This document shows, in pieces, positions 6,114-13,945 of a stretch of DNA of 23,373 nt. This DNA is from UMGS172 sp045649545 (GTDB taxonomy: Bacteria; Bacillota; Clostridia; Oscillospirales; Acutalibacteraceae), in the NCBI GenBank assembly GCA_045649545.1, contig JAZRQE010000049.1, positions 1 to 23,373 of the forward strand, written 5' to 3'. Within the stretch, counting starts at the first letter, position 1. Every line of letters starts with the position of its first letter. The notes under the pieces were generated by a model, which was not told the origin of the DNA, searched no databases, and was given only the letters and a program-made list of their open reading frames with translations. A program made the translations under genes and the position numbers.

Positions 6114-6304
6114 ATGGGATTTTATTGGAAACCATGGTATATAGAAATTAAAAAATTTTAAGATGGTTATCTGCCGACGAACGAGAGAGAAAAATTTTAA
6201 AATATGTTCCACCGCGGTGTCAAATTTGTGATGTTTTAGCTTTTTGCCGTGATGAAAAAAATAATTGGAAATGCCGTAACGGTTGCCAATTTATAAAAAA
6301 ATAG
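6114..6304 (+). pseudogene. small Cys-rich (zinc-ribbon-like) protein gene with frameshift
   Basis: GAGGTGAG precedes an ATG at 6114 that opens MGFYWKPWYIEIKK and then stops (TAA, 6159-6161) just after a run of six A and four T (6150-6159). In the -1 frame, which has no start codon of its own, a clear protein continues from there: ILRWLSADERERKILKYV, then RCQICD, AFCRD, NWKCRNGC and a KK end, stopping at 6302-6304. Restoring one base in the A/T run gives a 63-residue basic protein with five cysteines spaced C-x2-C-x6-C-x9-C-x3-C. Either the run lost a base in the cell or in the assembly, or a -1 slip occurs; no good slippery heptamer is present. It follows the leader RNA and its attenuator directly. 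Confidence 0.6.
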
Positions 6305-6313
6305 CGAAAACAC

Positions 6314-6354
6314 AACGAAAGCCAAGTGTCAATTGACACTTGGCTTTTTCTTTT
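6314..6354. terminator. palindromic terminator, copy 2 of identical pair
   Basis: Identical over 41 bases to 5848-5888. It follows the small Cys-rich gene on the plus strand. On the minus strand it overlaps the last codons and TGA stop of the DUF2809 gene (stop at 6331-6329 in the centre of the palindrome), so it probably also serves that operon, though its minus-strand T-run is weak. Confidence 0.8.
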
Positions 6355-6718
6355 TAATTAAATATTTAACTAAGAAATATAACACACAACCGACAGCGTA
6401 GCAAACAATATCGGCAACATCAAAGGTCGACCCGACAATAACGCCTAAAACAGTGCCCTCTATACCTAAAACGCGGTCAAGCTCAACCAACTGACACAAT
6501 TCAACCACTGCCGAAAACAAAAACACAGCTATCGGTACAAACCGCCATTTTAAAAAAATCATTTGACCGAAGGTACATAACAACACCGTTACCAAAACAT
6601 CACCAATATATGGTCTTACAAACCCGTCGTGAACAAACAAACCTATCAATATTTCAACAATCAACAACACAACGGTTGCAATAATATACGGCAATCTGCT
6701 TTTAAACCAACCTACCAT
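6329..6718 (-). CDS. DUF2809 family membrane protein
   Basis: A 129-residue protein with four hydrophobic helices and a lysine-rich end. VRPYIGDVLVTVLLC after the first helix and the later AVVELCQLVELDRVLG segment match the DUF2809 pattern; no function is established. Its ATG overlaps the end of gpsA (gpsA TAG lies within the first codons, 7-base overlap), so translation is probably coupled and this is the last gene of the DUF512-der-plsY-gpsA operon. The final residues (PSVN and the TGA stop) are encoded by one arm of the palindromic terminator at 6314-6354, which suggests that the 3' end was reshaped when the palindrome arrived. Confidence 0.85.
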   Translation of the reverse strand: MVGWFKSRLPYIIATVVLLIVEILIGLFVHDGFVRPYIGDVLVTVLLCTFGQMIFLKWRFVPIAVFLFSAVVELCQLVELDRVLGIEGTVLGVIVGSTFDVADIVCYAVGCVLYFLVKYLIKKKKPSVN

Positions 6719-7704
6719 ATTGACTCTTCCTCGGGTTTGCCGGGACGTGTCATAAGATTTCTTATAGCTTCGCCTGCCGGAGCGTTATTGTATAAAATAT
6801 TATAACACTGTTCGGTCATCGGCATATCAACCGAATATTTCTCTGCTAAACGTACTGCTATTTCAACAGCATAATATCCTTCGACAGTACCAACAGTCTC
6901 CAACGCCTCTTTTACCGAGACACCTTTACCTACAAGGTTGCCGAAACGGTTGTTACGGCTATGCTCCGACATACAAGTAACAATCAAGTCACCCAATCCC
7001 GAAAGTCCCATAAAAGTAGCGGTTTCTGCCCCCATTTTGACACCCAAACGTGCAATTTCAGCAAGACCTCTGGTAATTAAGGCGGCACGGGTATTATCAC
7101 CCACACCCAATCCGTTAGCAATACCGGCACACACAGCAATTACATTTTTCAAAGCACCGCCAACCTCAACACCGACAATGTCATTAACGGTATAAATGCG
7201 GAATGTTGTACCTATAAGTGCGTCCTGAACGGTTTGGGCTGCCTCTACACATGTTGACGCTGCAACAACAGAAGTCGGCACGTGACGTGCAACCTCTTCT
7301 GCATGCGAAGGACCGGAAAGGATAACCAACGGTTTTTCAGGCAACTCCTCGGCTATAACCTCGGACAACAGTTTCATACTGCCCTTTTCAAAGCCTTTAG
7401 CAACGTTAACCACAATACCGCAATCAATATTTTTTAATTTTGCTGCAGTTTCTCTTACCGCAAACGACGGTGTTGCAATTATGGTAATAAACGAGCCCTC
7501 TATTTCCTCTAGAGAGGTTGTAATTTTAATTTCTTCGGGGATTTTTATACCTTTGAGCAGTTTTTCGCTTTCACGGGTAGCGTTCAAACCGTCAACCTCA
7601 GCTTGGAACGGAGACCACATCACCGTTTCAAAACCTTTAGAAAAACTATGAACTGCCAAGGCAATACCCCAACCGCCTGAGCCTAAAACACTGATTTTTT
7701 TCAT
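6712..7704 (-). CDS. gpsA: glycerol-3-phosphate dehydrogenase [NAD(P)+]
   Basis: Reduces dihydroxyacetone phosphate to sn-glycerol-3-phosphate, the backbone of phospholipids. The 330-residue protein opens with the dinucleotide-binding glycine motif GSGGWG (residues 8-13). It carries NVAKGFEKG, the LSGPSHAEEVARHVPT substrate loop, the VEVGGALKNVIAVCAGI helix with the catalytic lysine, and GLSGLGDLIVTC. AGGAGT precedes the ATG. The plsY TGA overlaps it by four bases (ATGA). plsY uses the product of gpsA as acyl acceptor, so this neighbour pair covers supply and first acylation. Confidence 0.97.
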   Translation of the reverse strand: MKKISVLGSGGWGIALAVHSFSKGFETVMWSPFQAEVDGLNATRESEKLLKGIKIPEEIKITTSLEEIEGSFITIIATPSFAVRETAAKLKNIDCGIVVNVAKGFEKGSMKLLSEVIAEELPEKPLVILSGPSHAEEVARHVPTSVVAASTCVEAAQTVQDALIGTTFRIYTVNDIVGVEVGGALKNVIAVCAGIANGLGVGDNTRAALITRGLAEIARLGVKMGAETATFMGLSGLGDLIVTCMSEHSRNNRFGNLVGKGVSVKEALETVGTVEGYYAVEIAVRLAEKYSVDMPMTEQCYNILYNNAPAGEAIRNLMTRPGKPEEESIW

Positions 7705-8375
7705 TGATTTGACTCCTTCTTTTTAGCAGTCAACTTCTTTTCCTCACCGCGAATAAGACGTCCGATGTTTGCACGGTGGCTGATAAATATATTCAAAGAA
7801 AACACCGAAACAAGTAACACCTGAATTAAAACGGCATACGGCTCACCCTCTATTTTGGGGGCAAAGAATATGTTAAGTATAGGTAACGAAACTGCGGCTG
7901 TAAGCGAGCCTACCGAAATAATACGGGTAATAATGAACGCAAGTAAAAATAATGTCAACCCTAAAACGGCAGTCTGCCAACAGCAAACAAATCCAACACC
8001 TAAAGTAGTCGCAACACCTTTACCACCCCGAAATCCGAAGAAAACAGGGAAAACATGACCTAAAATACAGGCAATTGCACAATAATATACTGCATATTCC
8101 GGTCTTAAAGCATCAACTGAAGTCAACGAGTCAACATAAGGCAACACCCACAACTTTGCCACAAGACAAACCACAACACCTTTTAAACAGTCAATCACAA
8201 AGGTCATTAACCCCGGTACTAAACCGCGTGAGCGTATCATATTAGTCATACCTGCATTACCGCTACCCTCTTTCCGCACGTCACCGCCGCGAGCAGTAGA
8301 AATAATAACAGCACCGTTGATACTACCGATTAAGTAGGACGCAACAAGCATCCCTGCTAACACTAAAAATGCCAT
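7701..8375 (-). CDS. plsY: glycerol-3-phosphate acyltransferase PlsY
   Basis: A membrane enzyme that moves an acyl group from acyl-phosphate to glycerol-3-phosphate, the first step of phosphatidic acid synthesis. The 224-residue product has family motif 1 (GSGNAGMTN, residues 37-45), the glycine loop GFRGGKGVATTLG and motif 3 (SHRANIGRLI), among about five hydrophobic helices. The ATG at 8375 has AGGAG eight bases upstream. An upstream in-frame extension to 8444 overlaps der and has no matching ribosome site. It lies 37 bases after der and overlaps gpsA by four bases. It needs acyl-phosphate from PlsX, which is not in the window. Confidence 0.96.
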   Translation of the reverse strand: MAFLVLAGMLVASYLIGSINGAVIISTARGGDVRKEGSGNAGMTNMIRSRGLVPGLMTFVIDCLKGVVVCLVAKLWVLPYVDSLTSVDALRPEYAVYYCAIACILGHVFPVFFGFRGGKGVATTLGVGFVCCWQTAVLGLTLFLLAFIITRIISVGSLTAAVSLPILNIFFAPKIEGEPYAVLIQVLLVSVFSLNIFISHRANIGRLIRGEEKKLTAKKKESNQ

Positions 8376-8412
8376 TGTATATTCTCCTTGTCTAAATAAA
8401 CAGCACGTTGAA

Positions 8413-9747
8413 TTATGCCTTTGTCTTACCGTCACCACGTTCACGGATTACAAACCGCACCGGTGTACCCTCAAGTCCGAACGTAGAACGAATTTGGTTT
8501 TCCAAATAACGCTGATATGAGAAATGGAACAACTCCTCACGGTTACAGAAGAAAACAAATGTCGGAGGACGGGTTGAGGCTTGAGTCATATAATAAATCT
8601 TCAACCTCTTGCCCTTATCAGAAGGCGGTTGCACACGTGCAGTAGCCTCTGCCAACACATCGTTAAGCATACCTGTAGAAATTCGCATAGTATTTTGCGA
8701 ATAAACAAACTTTATAAGTTCAAAAAGACGGTCAACACGCTGACCGGTTTTTGCCGAAATAAAGATAATAGGTGCATACGGCATAAACGAAAAATCTTCC
8801 ATCAAAGATTTTCTCATACTGTCCATAGTTCTGCCGTCTTTTTCAACCAAATCCCACTTATTAACGGCAATAATTGCGGCTTTTCCCTGCTCCATAGCCA
8901 AACCGGCAACTTTAGAATCCTGCTCGGTAAAGCCTTCGGTAGCATCAATCATAATAACTCAAACGTCGGCTCTTTCCACCGCCATTTTAGCACGCATTAC
9001 ACTGTACTTTTCAATATCGTCATCAACCTTGGATTTGCGTCTGATACCTGCAGTATCGGTGAAATTATACTTCTGTCCCTTTACGGTAACCATAGTATCA
9101 ATAGCATCACGCGTAGTACCTGCAATATCAGATACAATCACACGTTCCTCACCGCTGATACTGTTAATCAAAGATGATTTACCTGCGTTCGGTTTACCGA
9201 TAACGGCAACGTTAATCACGTCCTCTTCGGTATCGTCAAAATCAGCCTCAGGAATATGCTCGAACACTCTGTCGAGTAGGTCACCTGTTCCGTGACCGTG
9301 AACACTCGAAACTGCTACAGGGTCACCTAACCCTAAATTATAGAACTCATAAAATTCCATCGGCAAGTCGCCCAAGCGGTCACACTTATTGACGCACAAA
9401 ACCACCGGTTTACCCGACTTTTGAAGCATTGCCGCAACCTCACGGTCAGATGCAGTTACACCGCTTTTTAAATCGGTCACGAAAATGATGACCGATGCGG
9501 TGTCAATTGCCAACTCTGCCTGAGCACGCATTTTTTTCAAAATTACGTCGTCGGTTTTAGGCTCAATACCGCCGGTATCTATAAGCATAAAGTTTTTGCC
9601 AAGCCATTCGGCATTTCCGAAAATACGGTCGCGGGTAACACCCGGCGTATCATCAACAATAGACAGCCGTTGGCCAATAAGTTTATTAAAAAGTGTAGAT
9701 TTACCGACATTCGGTCTGCCTACAACTGCAACTACGGGTTTAGCCAT
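8413..9747 (-). pseudogene. der: GTPase Der (EngA), interrupted by an in-frame TGA
   Basis: A double GTPase needed for 50S ribosome assembly. The frame runs for 444 codons, the normal family length: first G domain with GRPNVGKS (residues 10-17) and NKCD (120-123), second with GKPNAGKS (184-191) and DTAG (231-234), then NKWD and a C-terminal KH-like domain. Codon 263 is TGA (8961-8959), between ERADV and VIMIDATEG, with no shift of frame and full conservation on both sides. In related proteins this position is a small or hydrophobic residue (often Cys or Val), so TGC or TGT to TGA is the simplest change. Der is normally essential, so a sequence error, a mixed population or readthrough must be considered. 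Restart at the ATG at 8952 would give only the second half. GGAGGT precedes the start. Confidence 0.9.
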
Positions 9748-9770
9748 ATGCTACCTCCAAATCCTAAACA

Positions 9771-11072
9771 TTATTCTCCACATAATGCGGACATTAACGC
9801 CCAACCGTCACTGTCCACAACTCTTATATTCACATTTAAAGCATCTTCAACATCTTTTATCGTAACACTGTCAAGGAACATATCTCTTTCGTGTCTTAAC
9901 ATTGACGAGGATATAAGCAACTCGTCTCCCAAATCTCTGCCTTTTAACTGCTCAATTATATCGGTGCCGGTTAAAAGTCCCGTCACGGTGATTTTGCCAC
10001 CAAAAAAGTTATTCTTTATAGGTGTAACCTCACACTCTAAATTATGCCATTTTTTAGTCACTTTGTCAACAATATTTGAAAGCAAAGGGAAAGCCGCCTC
10101 ACCCGTTGCAAGAGTAATCTTACGCTGTACTTTGGGCGGTTCAAAATCGTCAATTGCCTCATCACATTCACTTTCCAACATTGCCCACATTCCGACACCG
10201 TTTTCCAACTGTAAAAAGTCCCCGTAAAACGTGCTGTCAGGCATTGAACGCTTTGATATTAAATAAAACTCATCAGCCGCAAAAACACGGCGTTCACCGT
10301 AAATTTTGACTGTTTCATCGCCAAGTTTTGTTGTTATGTCAACCACTTGCGATGCAGTCTGTTGGTCGAAAGGCTCTAAATGGCATAAGCCGTCACGGTG
10401 ACCGGTCAAACCTACCGGTACGCAAGCGATACTTTTAATTGACGGGTACTTTATCAAATCCGAAAGGCTTTTTTCCAAAGCCGCACCGTCATTGTAGCCT
10501 GGAACCAACACCAACTGACAGTTTACATCAATTCCTGCCTCACAAAAACGCCACAAGCTATTCAAAGCCTCACCTGCGAAGCGGTTGCCCATCATTTTAA
10601 CACGTAAATCAGGGTCGGTTGTATGCACCGAAACGTTTACGGGACTAATATGCAACTTTATAATACGCTCAATTTCATGCTCGGTTAAATTGGTTAAGGT
10701 GATATAGTTGCCAAACAAAAATGACATTCTCGAATCGTCATCCTTAAAATACAACGATTCACGCATACCTTTCGGCAACTGGTCAATAAAACAGAAAATA
10801 CACTTATTTTTGCAGGAATGCTGTTTATCCATTAAATAGGTTTCAAATTCCAAACCTAACTCGTCATACTCCGGCTTTTTGACCGTAACTGAACGCACAG
10901 TGCCGTTGGCTGACTGCACTTTAACCGAAAGTACGGTTTCATTTTGATAAAATCGGTAATCCAAAACGTCGATAATTTCGTTACCGTTAAGTTCACAAAG
11001 TGTTTCACCCGGTCTTATCCCTGCCTTTTCGGCAAACGAGCCTTTTTCTACACCTTTAATTACAACTGCCAA
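9771..11072 (-). CDS. DUF512 radical SAM protein with N-terminal PDZ domain
   Basis: A 433-residue protein of the DUF512 family (TIGR03279-like); its exact function is unknown. Residues 1 to about 60 form a PDZ-like domain (GSFAEKAGIRPGETLCELNG). The cluster motif CKNKCIFC (C87, C91, C94) follows, then FIDQLPKGMRESLYFKDDD, and the DUF512 region with FLFGNYITLTNLTEHE and the LVPGYNDG segment. The start is TTG, five to six bases after AGGTGG; no better ATG is present. It lies 23 bases upstream of der. The DUF512-der-plsY-gpsA order is common in Clostridia and suggests a role near ribosome assembly, which is inference. The rpmF terminator ends only 26 bases before this gene. Confidence 0.93.
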   Translation of the reverse strand: MAVVIKGVEKGSFAEKAGIRPGETLCELNGNEIIDVLDYRFYQNETVLSVKVQSANGTVRSVTVKKPEYDELGLEFETYLMDKQHSCKNKCIFCFIDQLPKGMRESLYFKDDDSRMSFLFGNYITLTNLTEHEIERIIKLHISPVNVSVHTTDPDLRVKMMGNRFAGEALNSLWRFCEAGIDVNCQLVLVPGYNDGAALEKSLSDLIKYPSIKSIACVPVGLTGHRDGLCHLEPFDQQTASQVVDITTKLGDETVKIYGERRVFAADEFYLISKRSMPDSTFYGDFLQLENGVGMWAMLESECDEAIDDFEPPKVQRKITLATGEAAFPLLSNIVDKVTKKWHNLECEVTPIKNNFFGGKITVTGLLTGTDIIEQLKGRDLGDELLISSSMLRHERDMFLDSVTIKDVEDALNVNIRVVDSDGWALMSALCGE

Positions 11073-11098
11073 CCTTCGCCACCTACCTTCAATAGTTT

Positions 11099-11128
11099 AA
11101 AAAAGAAAGGGAAGGATAACTCCTTCCC
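11099..11128 (-). terminator. terminator or attenuator between rpmF and the DUF512 operon
   Basis: On the minus strand, GGGAAGGA pairs with TCCTTCCC over a GTTA loop and is followed by TTTCTTTTTT. I find no clear promoter between it and the TTG start at 11072, so the downstream operon may depend on read-through. Confidence 0.8.
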
Positions 11129-11147
11129 TGTTAGCTTTCGCTCTTAA

Positions 11148-11330
11148 TTAAGCTTCAACCTTAACTACTTCACGGTCGTTATAGAATCCGCAAGCAGGGC
11201 AAACTCTGTGAGGTCTCTTATACTCGCCGCAGTGACTACACTTTACAAGTGTCGGAGCACTCATCTTCCATACATTGGAACGTCTTTTATTCTTTCTTGC
11301 CTTCGAGGTTTTTCTCTTCGGTACTGCCAT
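11148..11330 (-). CDS. rpmF: 50S ribosomal protein L32
   Basis: A 60-residue ribosomal protein. The basic N terminus (MAVPKRKTSKARKNKRR) and two zinc-binding pairs, CSHC (31-34) and CPAC (44-47), identify the zinc-carrying form of L32. AGGAGG lies eight bases upstream. It follows yceD by 26 bases, the usual partner, and both are transcribed from the promoter at 11884-11912. Confidence 0.98.
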   Translation of the reverse strand: MAVPKRKTSKARKNKRRSNVWKMSAPTLVKCSHCGEYKRPHRVCPACGFYNDREVVKVEA

Positions 11331-11356
11331 TTTCAGCGCCTCCTTAAATACTTACA

Positions 11357-11854
11357 TTAATCTTCTAATAGTTTGGATAATGCCGCAAGTCTCGGGTCAC
11401 CTGTCTTGGTAGCACAGCCACACGGACCGTCATTCAGGTTTTTCCCACAACTTTGACACAATCCCTTACAATCCTCTTTGCATAAATGCTTATAAGGGAG
11501 ATTTACAACGACCTCGGTAAAGACAAGCTCGTCCAAATCCAACTTATAATCCTGCAAGAGAATCATCTCGTCGTCCTCATCATTTTCGATTTCAGCGACG
11601 AGTACACGCTCTATCGGTACCAAATAGTGTTTTACTGCTGTGTTGCCGCAACGGTCACACGGTGCGGTATATTCACAGTCACACTGAACCGATAGTGTTA
11701 CAATGCCGGCTCGACTGAATATATTTCCCTTTACAAGGACAGGCGATTTTAACGGGTATTGCCCAAAAAACTCAACCTCACTCAAGTCAAACCTGCAATC
11801 GAGCGGACGGCTCTGTCCGTCATTTACAAAAAGTGACCTTAAATCAAGAACCAT
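11357..11854 (-). CDS. yceD: YceD family (DUF177) protein
   Basis: A 165-residue protein of the YceD/DUF177 family, linked in other bacteria to 23S rRNA accumulation and normally encoded just before rpmF. Visible parts are the N-terminal beta-rich region, CDRCGN in the middle, the acidic stretch (ENDEDDEMI), NLPYKHLCKEDCKGLC with CQSCGKNLN, and a C-terminal DPRLAALSKLL helix, which is the family signature. The ATG at 11854 follows GAGGTG; an earlier GTG at 11863 lies inside that ribosome site. It is the first gene after a perfect promoter. Confidence 0.92.
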   Translation of the reverse strand: MVLDLRSLFVNDGQSRPLDCRFDLSEVEFFGQYPLKSPVLVKGNIFSRAGIVTLSVQCDCEYTAPCDRCGNTAVKHYLVPIERVLVAEIENDEDDEMILLQDYKLDLDELVFTEVVVNLPYKHLCKEDCKGLCQSCGKNLNDGPCGCATKTGDPRLAALSKLLED

Positions 11855-11883
11855 TCCACTCACCTCAAATTGTCACACAGATT

Positions 11884-11912
11884 ATTATATCTATAGTACT
11901 ACGCTTTGTCAA
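11884..11912 (-). promoter_or_regulatory. consensus promoter of yceD-rpmF
   Basis: Minus strand TTGACA (11912-11907), a 17-base spacer, TATAAT (11889-11884): a perfect match, as expected for a strongly expressed ribosomal protein operon. Confidence 0.88.
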
Positions 11913-11966
11913 GTCTTAATTTCACGCTCAAGACAAAATTTTACATTTTCACTTAAATGTTACAAA

Positions 11967-11994
11967 ACACCGCACAATTTTCATTGTGCGGTGT
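11967..11994 (-). terminator. terminator downstream of the P-loop gene
   Basis: A 12-bp perfect stem (ACACCGCACAAT with ATTGTGCGGTGT) with a 4-base loop, then TTTTGTAACATTT on the minus strand. It ends the pgi transcription unit. Confidence 0.75.
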
Positions 11995-12009
11995 ACAGAT
12001 GTACTAAAA

Positions 12010-12426
12010 TTAAAGCTCTTCAGCAAACTTGAAGATTGATTCAGGCAACTCTGCCTTATCAGCCGAAATGGTGATAATAAACTCAGTATTAGCGTCTTTA
12101 GAAAGCTCATTAAGTTTCTCTAAAAATGCTGCAAGTTCATCATAATTACGGTTTGCAATACGAAGAATTGCATCAATACCAATATGAGTAATATCATAGT
12201 TAGATGCACACATACCGGCGATAAAGCCGTAGAACTGCTCATAACCTGCAATACCATAATGGTCAGCATCAACCAAACGAACGCGATGGGTAATATTTAA
12301 AGTAAGGGTGGAACTCTTTTCGATGCAAGCAACGCTACCGTTGGAAGCGTCAGCTGCTGCTGTAACAGCGTCGATAAGCTTTTTAGTCTTACCACTGCCT
12401 TTTTTACCGATAATAAGTTTTAACAT
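12010..12426 (-). CDS. small P-loop NTPase-like protein, function unknown
   Basis: A 138-residue soluble protein that opens with a Walker A motif (GKKGSGKTK, residues 7-15). Acidic and hydrophobic strands follow, such as RVRLVDADHYGI and YDITHIGIDAIL, where the aspartate may act as a Walker B residue. The C-terminal half is helical with a final FIITISADKAELPESI segment. The fold resembles a minimal P-loop ATPase or kinase; no further domain or substrate is visible. It starts 55 bases after pgi with AAAGGAG as ribosome site, and no promoter is visible between them, so it is probably co-transcribed with pgi. A link to glycolysis is not implied by the sequence. Confidence 0.75.
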   Translation of the reverse strand: MLKLIIGKKGSGKTKKLIDAVTAAADASNGSVACIEKSSTLTLNITHRVRLVDADHYGIAGYEQFYGFIAGMCASNYDITHIGIDAILRIANRNYDELAAFLEKLNELSKDANTEFIITISADKAELPESIFKFAEEL

Positions 12427-12481
12427 AAAAACAACTCCTTTATATTTTCACCGCAAAAGCGGTTATTTCCTTAACAACTAA

Positions 12482-13819
12482 TTACTTAATACGTGCTTCG
12501 AGTTCAGCTCTCAAATCTTCGTAACCGGGTTTTCCGAGCATTGCGAACATATTTTTCTTGTAGCTCTCAACACCGGGCTGGTTAAAGGGATTAACGCCGA
12601 GCATATAACCTGAAATAGCACAAGCCTTTTCGAAGAAGTAGATTAAACGACCAAGGTTTTCTTCATCAGCCTTTTCTACCTCAATTACGAGGTTAGGTAC
12701 ACCGCCGTCGGTATGTGCAAGCACAGTACCCTCGAAAGCCTTTTGATTAACAAACGACATCGGCTTACCTGCCAAGAAATTAAGTCCGTCACCGTTAACG
12801 GCATCTTCCTTAATAACTGTATCAGAACCGCAGTCACCAATAGTAACTACTGTTTCAAACATCAAGCGGCGTCCGTCCTGAATGTACTGACCCATTGAAT
12901 GTAAATCGGTCGAGAAGGTAACCGAAGCCGGGAACAAGCCCTTACCATCCTTACCCTCGCTCTCACCGTAAAGCTGTTTAAACCACTCAGCCATCATAGT
13001 GAATCTCGGCTCGTAAGAAACAAGCAATTCAACCTCTTTACCCTTACGGTAGAAGCAGTTGCGAACAGCTGCATACTTGTAGCAATCGTTAGCCTCGATA
13101 TCGTCAGTTGCATACTCGTCACGAGCTTTTTGTGCACCCAACATAAGTGCATCAATATCAGCACCGGCAACTGCGATAGGAAGAAGACCTACTGCAGTAA
13201 GTACCGAGAAACGTCCGCCAACATCATCGGGAACTACAAAACTTTCGTAGCCTTCCTCGTCAGCCAACTGCTTTAATGTACCGCGAGCCTTATCGGTTGT
13301 GCAGTAAATACGCTTTACTGCTTCCTCGTGACCATAGCGATTTTCAAGATACTCTCTGAAAATTCTGAAAGCAATAGCCGGCTCGGTAGTAGTACCGGAT
13401 TTGGAAATAACGTTAACCGAAACACGCTTACCCTCACAAATTTTCAACAAATCCTGAACAGCTGAACCACTGATACTGTTACCTGCGAAATAAATATCAG
13501 GTGTGTTTTTCGGTAAATTATTATACAAAGGTGACTTCAAAAACTCGATTGCGGCACGAGCACCCAAATATGAACCACCAATACCGATAACAATAAAAAC
13601 GTCGGTGTCGCTGATTATTTTTTCGGCAGCCTTTTTGATACGTGCAAACTCTTCCTTGTCATAATCAACCGGAAGGTCAACCCAACCCAAGAAATCATTT
13701 CCGAGACCGTTACGGTCTTCCAACATTTTATGCGCGGTAGATACGTGAGCCTTAATGCCGGCATAATCATCTTCAGCTAAAAACTCTTTAGCATAACCGT
13801 CCTTAAATTTAATAGACAT
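12482..13819 (-). CDS. pgi: glucose-6-phosphate isomerase
   Basis: Interconverts glucose-6-phosphate and fructose-6-phosphate in glycolysis and gluconeogenesis. The 445-residue product is of the shorter Firmicutes type, with GIGGSYLGARA (79-89), ISKSGTTTEPAIAFR for the sugar-phosphate site, GGRFSVLTAVGLLPIA, and the C-terminal NPFNQPGVESYK with the catalytic lysine region. The ATG at 13819 has AAAGGA upstream; a longer frame starting at a TTG (13849) has no ribosome site. A strong promoter lies at 13901-13929, and a palindrome sits in the leader. Confidence 0.97.
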   Translation of the reverse strand: MSIKFKDGYAKEFLAEDDYAGIKAHVSTAHKMLEDRNGLGNDFLGWVDLPVDYDKEEFARIKKAAEKIISDTDVFIVIGIGGSYLGARAAIEFLKSPLYNNLPKNTPDIYFAGNSISGSAVQDLLKICEGKRVSVNVISKSGTTTEPAIAFRIFREYLENRYGHEEAVKRIYCTTDKARGTLKQLADEEGYESFVVPDDVGGRFSVLTAVGLLPIAVAGADIDALMLGAQKARDEYATDDIEANDCYKYAAVRNCFYRKGKEVELLVSYEPRFTMMAEWFKQLYGESEGKDGKGLFPASVTFSTDLHSMGQYIQDGRRLMFETVVTIGDCGSDTVIKEDAVNGDGLNFLAGKPMSFVNQKAFEGTVLAHTDGGVPNLVIEVEKADEENLGRLIYFFEKACAISGYMLGVNPFNQPGVESYKKNMFAMLGKPGYEDLRAELEARIK

Positions 13820-13858
13820 TTTAAACAATCCTTTCAAAGAGAAAACCAAAATTAAATA

Positions 13859-13882
13859 TTTTAAGTGTTACACTACTTAAAA
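13859..13882. promoter_or_regulatory. palindrome in the pgi leader, possible operator
   Basis: TTTTAAGT and ACTTAAAA form an 8-bp inverted repeat around GTTACACT, between the pgi promoter and its ribosome site. The position just downstream of the transcription start would suit a repressor. No known consensus (CcpA, Rex) fits. Confidence 0.35.
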
Positions 13883-13900
13883 CACCATTTCTTTGTCATT

Positions 13901-13929
13901 ATTATACAATACTGCGTTTATTTTTTCAA
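13901..13929 (-). promoter_or_regulatory. sigma-A promoter of pgi
   Basis: Minus strand TTGAAA (13929-13924), a 17-base spacer, TATAAT (13906-13901). The distance to the ATG leaves a leader of about 75 bases. Confidence 0.8.
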
Positions 13930-13945
13930 CTGTATTTTAAAAAGT

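Noticed and set aside
5848..6354. The module at 5848-6354 as an insertion sequence
   Set aside because: No transposase and no target-site duplication; the boundary repeats are complete terminators with T-runs in the same orientation.
8959..8961. TGA in der read as selenocysteine or as a reassigned codon
   Set aside because: plsY, DUF2809 and dinB in this window end in TGA, no selenocysteine insertion hairpin is evident after the codon, and Der is not a known selenoprotein.
8581..9177. Open frame of 198 codons antisense to der
   Set aside because: No ribosome site, unlikely composition (many His, Asn, Ser), and full overlap with a conserved gene on the other strand.
9670..10227. Open frame of 185 codons antisense to der and the DUF512 gene
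   Set aside because: It is a shadow of conserved coding sequence; no recognisable domain and no ribosome site.
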